A stretch of DNA of 64,000 bases from NCBI GenBank assembly GCA_030159075.1, contig BROG01000474.1, forward strand, positions 404,501-468,500, written 5' to 3'. Under the pieces are notes generated by a model. That model was not told where the DNA came from, did not search any database, and saw nothing but the letters and a program-made list of their open reading frames with translations. Positions 47,002 to 54,527 of the stretch are shown piece after piece; the first letter of the stretch is position 1; every line of letters begins with the position of its first letter. This DNA is from Atrina japonica. Lineage: Eukaryota; Mollusca; Bivalvia; Pterioida; Pinnidae. The translations under genes were made by a program, and so were the position numbers.

Positions 47002-47353
47002 TCATGCACATAATCTCTTGTTAAACGGCAAACACTTCTCGTCCATCTGCTTACGTTTTTCTCTCTTCTCTACCAAACCGCAAAACAGAATTGAGAAGTA
47101 CAAATCGTCTCAGGCGAACATCTTCTTTTCCCTGTTGAAAGTTCAGATTAATCTTTCGTAACTTCTCTTTAGTATCACGAATAATCTGCCTAGTATCATA
47201 TACCGGCTCGATTAGAACAGGTTCGTTTTCTTGTTCCATAGTGTTTGACATGTTTGACTTTTTTTTATTTTTTATCACTCTTAGACTGACTTCTCCTAGG
47301 CGTCTATCACTCTTGTCGTTTTCATTGGTGGAATCACGTTGCCAACGATACAT
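47002..47353 (-). pseudogene. small basic Cys-tailed protein C with histone-type 3' end
   Basis: The open frame begins at ATG 47353, but ATG 47251 (MSNTMEQENEPVLIEPVYDT) gives a size like its siblings and avoids an A-rich non-coding-looking stretch. Helical RQIIRDTKEKLRKINLNFQQ follows. A frameshift at about 47050-47080 then reaches a basic end (REKRKQMDEKCLPFNKRLCA, TGA 47002-47004). The stop lies 25 nt before the perfect stem-loop at 46976-46961. Divergent from gene D across a shared promoter. Confidence 0.5.
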
Positions 47354-47482
47354 AGACCAATCATCAAAGAGGTCAAAGTTGACGAGGCGGAGTAGGTCGC
47401 GTGCGCTATACTGCTCATATAAAAAGCCGTGCGCGTCTCATTTCACTGCGCTTCATTCCAGAAGACACAACAAAAACCGAAG
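47354..47482. promoter_or_regulatory. bidirectional promoter of small genes C and D
   Basis: CATATAAAAAG at 47416-47426 is a TATA box about 57 bp before the ATG of gene D, followed by TCATTTCACTGCG, an initiator-like site. On the other strand TTTTATATGAG could serve gene C. The head-to-head pair with one short promoter recalls the divergent H2A-H2B and H3-H4 pairs of histone clusters. Confidence 0.6.
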
Positions 47483-47749
47483 ATGGCACAGCCAACTAAT
47501 CAAAGCAGTATGTATTTGGACAGCACACTCTTTTGGGCTAGTAAGCCAAAGTTCATACTGGACAAGTTGAAGACGGCAGCCCAGGAATGGGATTATTTTG
47601 AGAGACAGAAGGCCGGGCTAGAGAAATGGTGTAGAGCTGCTACGGCCCGTGCAGCAGCAGAGAAGAAAAAGAAAATGGTCAACTGCCGTTGCCTGTATGG
47701 CATAGGGTTTTTAACCCAACAACAAACGGCCCTTTTCAGGGCCACCTAA
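47483..47749 (+). CDS. small basic Cys-tailed protein D with histone-type 3' end
   Basis: 88 residues as read: MAQPTNQSSMYLDSTLFWAS, helical KPKFILDKLKTAAQEWDYFE and RQKAGLEKWCRAATARAAAE, then KKKKMVNCRCLYGIG. The frame stays open through the stem-loop and stops at 47747-47749. By comparison with gene A (…CHGI then stop), the ancestral stop was probably near 47703-47705 and has been lost. Helical, basic and Cys-tailed like A to C. I recognise no family; a histone-like DNA-condensing role is suggested only by composition and by the 3' end. Confidence 0.6.
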   Translation: MAQPTNQSSMYLDSTLFWASKPKFILDKLKTAAQEWDYFERQKAGLEKWCRAATARAAAEKKKKMVNCRCLYGIGFLTQQQTALFRAT

Positions 47750-47770
47750 CTTACACGAAAAGAAACCTTA
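47728..47770 (+). promoter_or_regulatory. histone-type mRNA 3' stem-loop and downstream element (4, perfect)
   Basis: GGCCCTTTTCAGGGCC (47728-47743) preceded by AACAAAC and followed by ACCTAA, exactly the animal histone 3' layout. Eleven nt later comes ACGAAAAGAAACCTTA (47755-47770), identical in core to copies 1 and 3. Confidence 0.88.
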
Positions 47771-48959
47771 ACTGAAACTATGCAGTTTTTGTGTTGTGTT
47801 ATACTATAGTGGTACGTCTAACCTATAGTAAGTAAGTTAATTCTTTTACTTGATTGATCAAATTTTATGAGACAGAAATTCAAAACGAGTCAATTCTAAA
47901 AATAGTAACATTAAAAACTTGAGAATAAGTTCAGTTAGACTACTGAGAGCTCATTTGGCAGCCGAAGCTCGAAGAGTCAACATCGTCAGAAAAATTGGGT
48001 GAATGTTTAATTTTTTATTTTATATACAGTAGTACAAGAAATAATATAAAATAATACAGATACTATTTTCACTATCTGAACTTTGATACTTGTTGAAACG
48101 ACGTAAGTGAACAACTTCATACTTCGCAACTTTGTCACTTGTGTCACTTTGTCACTTTGAGACTTCATAACTTAGAACGTTGCACACGTTGCAAACTTTG
48201 AAACATGAGAACGGTACACACTTGATCACTTTGACAAACTTTGAGAACGGTACACACTTGATCACTTTGACAAACTTTGAGAACGTTACACACTTTCATG
48301 TTCTATAGTTTTCCCTCCTGTCGTGAGATTAGTCAGTCCCTGAAAAACTAGATATCCCATGATTCCATACCAAAGATGGCTACCCTTCCTGTTTTACTAC
48401 CCACCCTCCCTTTCTGGTTAAGTGCATACACCCCATATAGAGTCATCGCCCCTTTTGTTCCACCCCTATAGTCTATACAGAGTAATCTCCATTTGTTCCA
48501 CCTATACAGTCTTTACAGAGTGATCTCCCTTTAGTCCTACTCATACAAGCTATACAAAGTGATCTCCCCTTTACCCCATCCCTACAGGCTATACAGAGTG
48601 ATCTCCCTTTGTACATACTCGTCACTCTACAAGCCTTAGTACAAGTCTTAGTTTCAAGCTTGAGTCGAGCTCGGCCTACCGCTTCTCGCGCATGCGCACT
48701 TGTGCACTCTCACCGACGGTGGTGCCACCGACTACTAGTTTCACCGACGGTGGCGCCACCAACTACGAGTTTCACAAACCTGGAAAAACCCAAAGTTTTG
48801 GTTCTAAAAATAGATTCACTCTCAGCTCAAAACTGGAAAAACCCAAAGTTTCGGTTCTAAAATTAGATTCACTCTCAGCTCAAAACTGGAAAAACCCAAC
48901 TTCTCTCTCTTACCGTTGACTTCTCGTGAACTCACGTGACCTCTCGTGACCCCAACCTC
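47771..48959. repeat. non-coding interval with three tandem-repeat blocks
   Basis: 48195-48300: units GAACGGTACACACTTGATCA plus CTTTGACAAACTTTGA. 48465-48610: about four diverged TATACAGAGTGATCTCCCTT units. 48780-48900: 2.5 copies of a ~60-bp unit with CTGGAAAAACCCAAAGTTT and AGATTCACTCTCAGCTCAAA. Frames 48609-48860 and 48692-48919 only traverse the last block. No gene is recognised. Confidence 0.7.
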
Positions 48960-49202
48960 TTGTAACGAAGGCTCTCATTGGCTCCTTAGCCAAGATGGCC
49001 GCCCCCACAACCTTCCACTTCCGGTCATAGACACGCCTCCAAACTCAACGATTGGCTCTTTCTCCTTATTGCCATGACAACAAGACCTCACTTCCGGTAT
49101 GACGTACTTCCGGTATGACCTCACTTCCGGTATGGCGCACTTCCGGTTATGACGTCACAGGCGGCTCCATGGCGGGCCATTTGAATTGACCAATCAGAAG
49201 CC
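48960..49202. promoter_or_regulatory. dense cluster of animal promoter motifs beside right TIR
   Basis: Five ACTTCCGG sites (ETS type) between about 49014 and 49146; AAGATGGCCGCC (YY1-like) near 48993; CCAAT-type boxes (CATTGGCTCC, GATTGGCT, CCAATCAG); and a perfect CRE TGACGTCA at 49150-49157. This is the make-up of strong housekeeping promoters. No start codon of the nested element lies directly to its right, so it may drive transcripts leftward or out through the TIR. Confidence 0.6.
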
Positions 49203-49293
49203 AGCATTCTGATGACGTCATCAACAGCGCCACTGGTGGCGCCCCCTAGCGGCAAAATTCAAATGGCCCGCCATGGAGCTGCCTATAACTACT
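49203..49293 (-). repeat. right TIR of nested element
   Basis: Inverted copy of 41546-41640 including TGACGTCA (49213-49220) and the CTCF-like site on the minus strand (49238-49252). An extra inverted copy of the outermost ~25 bp (GGCTCCATGGCGGGCCATTT) lies just inside at 49152-49178, so the end can fold into a hairpin. Confidence 0.92.
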
Positions 49294-49700
49294 ATCCAAG
49301 AATCACTAAAGTGGAAACGACCATCGAGGGACAACCGAACCAACTCTTCTCCGCCGGAATGAGACCCCATCACCATTTCGAAGAAATTAAAAAGTTTTTC
49401 TCGGCTTCCTTGAATCGCGAAACTATCACAGAATTAGTCACCAAGGAACTCGACATGAGTGAAGTGACCCTGGGAAAATATCTCAAAGATCATTTTGGCC
49501 TCTGGTTAGACTTGCGCACGACGCCGGAAAATCATCTACACGGCACAGGTCGCAAGCTTATAAACATCAGCGAAGGCATTTCCGTCCGAATCGAGAGAAA
49601 AGCCGAACGCGATACCAGCCCCTTGGACGTTTACATTTTCGTCGTCAAAGACGGACAGATCAACATGGAAGAAGGCCGTTTCGTAGAGGTTATATCTTAA
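49294..49700 (+). pseudogene. capsid-type protein, C-terminal part (split by nested element)
   Basis: Continues the 40870-41545 gene: PRITKVETTIEGQPNQLFSA, HHHFEEIKKFFSASLNRETI, LTLGKYLKDHFGLWLDLRTT-like block, SEGISVRIERKAERD and DVYIFVVKDGQINMEEGRF, ending VEVIS-TAA. The frame is clean to the stop. Codons left of 49300 belong to the TIR. Beta-rich with GLWLDLRT, as in the C-terminal jelly roll of the family. Confidence 0.72.
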
Positions 49701-49720
49701 AAAAATTAAAGTCATTAAAA

Positions 49721-50353
49721 ATGTATATTCAACAACCTCATTCTGCCATGATCGTGGGTGCCACCGGTTGCGGGAAGACGGAGTTTGTCCTCGATCTCTT
49801 GGAAACCGAATACAAAGATTTCTTCGAGCACATCGTGATCTTGTGCCCTTCGATCGATTTCAACAAGGCCTATAAATCGAGAAAATGGATTGGGGGCGAT
49901 GTTAAACACCCGAAAGACAAACACGTCGTCATCGTCAATCCCGTTTCGAAAACGGGAGAAGAGAAATTACAGGACATGTTGCGACATTTTTACGACAAAT
50001 ACAAAGGGACGTCCACGTTGTACATCATAGACGACTGTTCGGTGACGAGACAGATCAAAAAGAAAGCGGACGCCTTATCCATGTTGGCATTTTCGGGAAG
50101 ACATGCCAACCAATCCGTGTGGATATTAACGCAAAGATATAATAGCGCGTCAAAAGATTTTCGTACGCAGGTCAAGTGGGTTGCGCTCTTCTATACCAAA
50201 GACAAGTTTAGCTACAACGAATGTTTGGACGAGAACGACGTCATCCCCGACGACGCGGAAAAGCGACGCCTCAAGCACGCGCTGTCGCAGCACAAACATT
50301 CTAAATTAATCTTGTGTACGGAACAACCGACGGGGTACAAGTTTATACAATAA
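49721..50353 (+). CDS. genome-packaging ATPase (FtsK/HerA-type, A32-like)
   Basis: Intact, 210 residues. Walker A GATGCGKTE at residues 13-21, Walker B TLYIIDDCS at about 97-105, and a Gln-bearing strand SVWILTQRYN at about 132-141 corresponding to the sensor of the family. Such ATPases translocate viral DNA into capsids. It is the usual length for a Polinton ATPase and the only broadly enzymatic gene of the outer element without a lesion. Starts 20 bp after the capsid-type gene, with ATG in context GTCATTAAAA, so both are probably expressed together. Confidence 0.93.
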   Translation: MYIQQPHSAMIVGATGCGKTEFVLDLLETEYKDFFEHIVILCPSIDFNKAYKSRKWIGGDVKHPKDKHVVIVNPVSKTGEEKLQDMLRHFYDKYKGTSTLYIIDDCSVTRQIKKKADALSMLAFSGRHANQSVWILTQRYNSASKDFRTQVKWVALFYTKDKFSYNECLDENDVIPDDAEKRRLKHALSQHKHSKLILCTEQPTGYKFIQ

Positions 50354-50375
50354 TTTATATTTTTGTAAATATAAA

Positions 50376-50663
50376 TTAGTACTTTCGAGGTCTTCCGCAT
50401 GTTTTGGGGGGTCCTCTATACTTTATATAATAATAATGACTTCGTTGTTTTCTGTTATCGCAGGAACGACACGCGGTGTGGGGAGTAGAATCAAACATCC
50501 ATTTTCCACAAGATTCACAAAATTTCAAAGGACGAAAGTCGCGTTTTTTCATATATTTATGGTGAATAGAACAAAAGATGGAATTCGACACAACTTTCTT
50601 AGGACTTGGGAGAGTCGCGAATCCTTCTAACGTGTATAAGCATCTGACACGTTGTTTTGTCAT
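50376..50663 (-). CDS. Cys-rich small protein, possible zinc-binding, likely damaged
   Basis: 95-codon frame with CESCGKWMF and CRSCDNRKQ (a CX2C...CX2C zinc-ribbon arrangement) near the C-terminus and a basic end (PPKTCGRPRKY). The N-terminus MTKQRVRCLYTLEGFATL may be a shifted frame, because the region upstream shows further partial matches in other frames. Stop faces the ATPase stop. I do not recognise it; the adenovirus-type protease expected near here in Polintons was not found. Confidence 0.45.
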   Translation of the reverse strand: MTKQRVRCLYTLEGFATLPSPKKVVSNSIFCSIHHKYMKKRDFRPLKFCESCGKWMFDSTPHTACRSCDNRKQRSHYYYIKYRGPPKTCGRPRKY

Positions 50664-50752
50664 TCGACTCTATCCCGATACTATGAAACATTTTATTTAA
50701 TAAACTAGTCATTTTATTATACATAGAAAAATATTTTATGTTATTTCAATTA

Positions 50753-51410
50753 TTATTCATCATCGTCTGAGGTAGGCTCATAGTCAATTTCATCTACCAT
50801 CTTATCAGATAGCTTACTTCCCTTAACTACTTTCCTAACAGCAACAACATCCACAGACGGTTTTAGGTCCGATAAAAACAGAACTAAATGTTAAAACAGT
50901 AATAACTTTACAAGCTTTATCTATATAATCTGATGGTTTTAAATCAACCTTTCCTCCTTTTGTTTGTTTCATAAAAGTTTCTTCTTGATCCATTTTAAGT
51001 TTTGCGTAAATAACTGAAGGGTTCTGAAATTTTAAGATCTCAAGATCATCATAGTTGATTGGCTTCTTTCTACCATTATATTATATTTCTCGACTTCTTT
51101 TCTAATAAATTGTTCAATTTCTTGGATAACTTCCTCAAATTTTTCTTGTTCCTCTTTGTGCTTATCATCATGATCAAAAACTAATGATATACTATAGGGT
51201 GTATAGGTATCACTTACTCCATACGATAATAAGGTGGGAGTTTGTATTCTAAGTGGTTGATATACCGTCTGAATAATTATATACTATATTAGCGAAAGAA
51301 TTGCCGTTCTTTCCTTTTCTAGGGTTTTCGATTCTTAACTTATTTAAGTCAAACTGATCAACATTAATTTTACATGCTTTGCCACTCGTACCCATTTTTT
51401 GATTAATCAT
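50753..51410 (-). pseudogene. AT-rich relic of a DNA-virus-type protein
   Basis: Start at 51410 reads MINQKMGTSGKACKINVDQF, then NKLRIENPRKGKNGNSFANI. After a frame change at about 51270: PLRIQTPTLLSYGVSDTYTP and an acidic EEQEKFEEVIQEIEQFIRKE. After another near 51070: FQNPSVIYAKLKMDQEETFM. Further shifts follow, ending DEIDYEPTSDDDE and TAA at 50753-50755. At least three frame changes. Codon use is much more AT-rich than the other element genes, suggesting separate origin. The layout (strand-rich body with 'RIENPRKGKNG', acidic tail) recalls uncharacterised or single-stranded-DNA-binding proteins of large DNA viruses; this is a weak inference. Confidence 0.5.
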
Positions 51411-51424
51411 GTTATTTCTTATAT

Positions 51425-51644
51425 AATTTCAATTTTTTATTATGTTAATATAATACCCGCGAATGTCGCGATTCGTCGATTTCTCGGTAGTTGGGAGGTC
51501 TGCCGTTTCTCGGAATTCACCGAACGTCGCGGTCGATTGCCACCCAGGTATTCGGTGAATTCCCAGGTACGAATGGAGAGTTTTAGTGGTACAATTGGAC
51601 TATGGAATGAGAAGTGCACCAGAACCGGTATTATACAACACACA
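51425..51644 (-). repeat. right TIR of the large element
   Basis: Inverted copy of 29816-30044, with the same internal GAATTC-containing palindrome. Ends ...ACAACACACA before the AGGCGT duplication. ORF 51399-51857 runs through it and is not a gene. Confidence 0.93.
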
Positions 51645-51659
51645 AGGCGTGTCTGTGAA

Positions 51660-51860
51660 TATCTTTTACATATAATCTTGATATTCTACATGATTCTCTG
51701 GCACATTGTCTTGGTGCCATGTCCACGGAAACCACCGCAGAGTATACAGTATGTGTTTAGGACAATTGATTTCCGAGAATTATCAGAATATATCGCATGT
51801 TTTCTTTTACGATTTGCTAAATTGAATATTGATCTCTTGAATAAACAATCACGATAATAC
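51660..51860 (+). repeat. segment duplicated at 27755-27900
   Basis: Immediately right of the insertion site; shares CATATAATCTTG, ACATGATTCTCT and CATTGTCTTG blocks with 27755-27900, which is followed there by a TRIM 3' relic. Indicates the element landed in one copy of an older local duplication. Confidence 0.6.
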
Positions 51861-53389
51861 ATTGTCCATATCTGTTTTATTTCCTTCCTCTTATTTTCTT
51901 TTTCTTCATCTTTTTCTTCTGAATAAAACATTAGAGATTTGTTTTAATTTGTTCACAAATTAAACTTATATTTTATTTTACTCCCATGAGGGACCTCTTA
52001 GGTAGGTCGTAAAGGTAAATATGTGACTGATCTATTTATAAATATGGAACTATGTTTGTTGATATGGCGTCTGGTCAGTGGGAAAATAATGCAAGCTAGG
52101 AGAACAATAAAATCTTATTACTTTGAAATATGGTAAGTAGAACTACATTGATAATTAATCAACAAAATATGGATATATATGGAATGTACCCGGGTGGATA
52201 GCTTCGATTTATGACATATCAGGATCGGTGTCGTCATATTGAGTACGAAGTCATTCTGTGTGTAAAGAGGGAGGGTAGGAACTACTGTAGATTTACGATC
52301 ATCATAAAAACCGACATGAAGCCAGAAAGAAAGATCTCACGGTAAACAGGCATTGCATAGGGGATACGTTATGCTATAGTAATGACATTAATGATTTATT
52401 TTAGCGAGTAAGAAAACAACAGGTATGTAGGCTGCGTAATTTAAATAAAAACGGGGCCCATAAGGGGTTTTGAAAACAAGATAAAGGAGAACATTGAGAT
52501 GATAATGTCATTTACTTACACCAAAAACTGTATCTCCCCAATTCCGTATGTAGGACATTACTTTCCCCTTAAGTTAATTTATTACACAATCAAAAAATAT
52601 AACAACTCACCCAATCGCGATTATTACAATATTTCCCAATACTAGGAAGTTTTAATGGGTTTTGCTAAGACGAAATCATCCACACTTCATGTTCGTTGTT
52701 AGTATACCCTGTAATCATAGGCACTTGTTTCTATCACTGGGGTCGAGAATTACGTATCATGTAAGGGTCCCTACACGTAATCTTCGCCCCCCATTGATAG
52801 AAGTGCTTTTAATTCATAAAGCTATCGTGTCGTGCCTCGCTGCACAGTGGCATATATTGTATCGCATTGCAGTATTCATTGAAGAGGTGCATATAGGGTT
52901 AAGACTTCATTTTGCAGCCCCACTCAAATATCATCCAGAAAACACCAACAAAAGATACCTCCATTAATTAACTTGTGGATGCAGTTTATTGGTGTTATTC
53001 AAGGGATTCACTGTTTAATGTCCTCTCCAGTTTTTAAAAATACTTTGGGTAATATTAGAGTGGGGTACAAAAGGAGTTTTGAATTTGAACCTATGTCTCC
53101 CTTTATCATACAGGCGCTCTAGGCCTATCGTCTGACTGACAAAACCACCGACGTCAGAAATATCGCCGTTTTTATGACTTAGTTTCGGTCGGGAATGCTA
53201 TATTTAGCCTACTGTTTATAACGTAATGAAAATGATATTCCATTATAGCGATTTTTATCAAATCATCAGTTTAACAAATCTTTCATTTGAACTTGTTTTG
53301 GGGCATTTTTATTCCTGTCATAAAGACGAATAATTCCGCATTTCAAAAAGGCAAAATATCAGAATATCTGTATATTTCAAGTCTATGGT
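51861..53389. other. intergenic DNA, no genes recognised
   Basis: AT-rich; ORF 52662-52967 has no coding evidence. Nothing further seen. Confidence 0.5.
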
Positions 53390-54350
53390 GATATCTGTAT
53401 ATTTCAAGTATACAGTCATGTCAGTTCTTTTGCAAGTGTACGATGATAATAGTATATTTCAAGTATACAGTGATATCGGTATATTTCAAGTGTTCTTTGG
53501 ACGTATACGATGATATGAGTTTGTTTCAAGTGCACAGTGACAATCATGTCAGTTGTTTCAAGTGCACAGTGACATCAGTATATTTCAAGTGTAGGTTAAT
53601 ATGAATATACTTCAAGTGTACAGTAATATCAGTATATTTCAAGTACACAGCGATATCAGTATATTTCAGGTGCACAGTGATATCAGTAATTCTGCATTTC
53701 AAAAAAGGTAAAATCTCAGGATATCAGTACATTTCAAGAGTAGTGTGATATCAGTATATCCCAAGCGTAAAATCATGTCAGTTCTTTTCCAAGTGTACGA
53801 TGATATGAGTATATTTCAAATGTACAGTGATATCAGTATATTACAAATGTACACTTCTGTCAGTTCTTTTGCAAGTGTACGATGTTATCAGTATATTTCA
53901 GGTGTACGATAACATGAATATATTTCAAATCCACAGTGATATCAGTATATTTTACGTTCCCAGATATATCAGTATATTTCAGGTGCACAGTGATGTCAGT
54001 ATATTTTAAGTATACAGAAATATCAGTATATTTCAAGTGTACAGTGATATCAGTATATTTTAAGTATACAGAAATATCAGTATATTTCAAGTGTACAGTG
54101 ATATCAGTATATTTTAAGTATACAGAAATATCAGTATATTTCAAGTGTACAGTGATATCAGTATATTTTAAGTATACAGAAATGTCAGTATATTTCAGGT
54201 GTACAGTGATATCAGTATATTTCAAGTGTAAATTGTCTTGTAAGTGTAAAGTGACGTCAGAATATCTCAAGTGTATATTGATGTCTGTATATATATAGTT
54301 TCCAATTATGCCAGTCTATTGACAGTGTCCAATGATGTCAGTATATTGTA
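53390..54350. repeat. minisatellite, ~27-bp unit in 54-bp dimers, upstream of TRIM copy 2
   Basis: Unit AGTGTACAGTGATATCAGTA plus TATTTCA. From 54000 to 54200 a 54-bp dimer (with AAGTATACAGAAATATCAGT) repeats about four times nearly perfectly; the left part is more diverged. Open frames on both strands (53860-54270, 53936-54298) are periodic artefacts. Ends about 180 bp before the TRIM start. Confidence 0.93.
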
Positions 54351-54527
54351 GGATATTGCCTTTCTATTTTATTTGTTCTTATCGGATTTCAAACTCAGTT
54401 AGAAGACATAATTTATCGCTTTGTTCAAATTATTGTGTATTTATCTTTTCAGATACATATAATACAGTTGTAGCATAAACAATACCCGTCAGGACGTAAG
54501 AAAAGAGGGGAGAAGTAAATCACCACA

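Larger units (their letters stand above)
41540..49299. mobile_element. nested virus-like element inside the capsid-type gene, 7.75 kb
   Basis: Element proper 41546-49293. TIRs of about 90 bp begin AGTAGTTATAGGCAGCTCC (the left end has one extra AGT), and ATCCAA is duplicated at 41540-41545 and 49294-49299. The target reading frame resumes exactly after it. Polinton-type hallmarks: 6-bp duplication, TIR beginning AG, and a family B polymerase remnant. Genes differ from the outer element in promoter style (TATA boxes 50-75 bp before ATG) and in content (AT-hook, BIR, CCHC, histone-type 3' ends). No integrase or ATPase is found and the polymerase is 5'-truncated at the left TIR, so this is an internally deleted copy. 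Confidence 0.88.
29810..51650. mobile_element. Polinton/Maverick-like virus-type DNA element (decayed), 21.8 kb
   Basis: Bounded by inverted repeats of about 220 bp (29816-30044 and 51425-51644) and a perfect 6-bp direct duplication AGGCGT (29810-29815 and 51645-51650). Six base pairs is the duplication length typical of Polintons. The contents fit the Polinton gene kit: family B polymerase, DDE integrase, packaging ATPase, a capsid-type protein and small virion-type proteins. Without the nested element (7.75 kb) and a SINE (0.3 kb) the unit was about 13.8 kb. Genes are intronless, densely packed and more GC-balanced than the flanks. Stops, frameshifts and insertions in most large genes mean the copy is inactive on its own. 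Confidence 0.92.

Noticed and set aside
50376..50663. Adenovirus-type maturation protease expected in Polintons
   Set aside because: No His/Asp/Cys protease pattern found; only a CX2C-CX2C zinc-ribbon-like motif.
51399..51857. 152-aa frame at right end of the outer element
   Set aside because: Runs through the TIR and the host flank; not conserved at the left TIR.
52662..52967. 101-aa plus-strand frame
   Set aside because: No domain, no splice or promoter context, in featureless AT-rich DNA.
53860..54298. Long open frames on both strands with repetitive VYFKYTEISVYFKC-type translation
   Set aside because: They are created by the 27/54-bp minisatellite, whose unit length is a multiple of three; no start context or domain.
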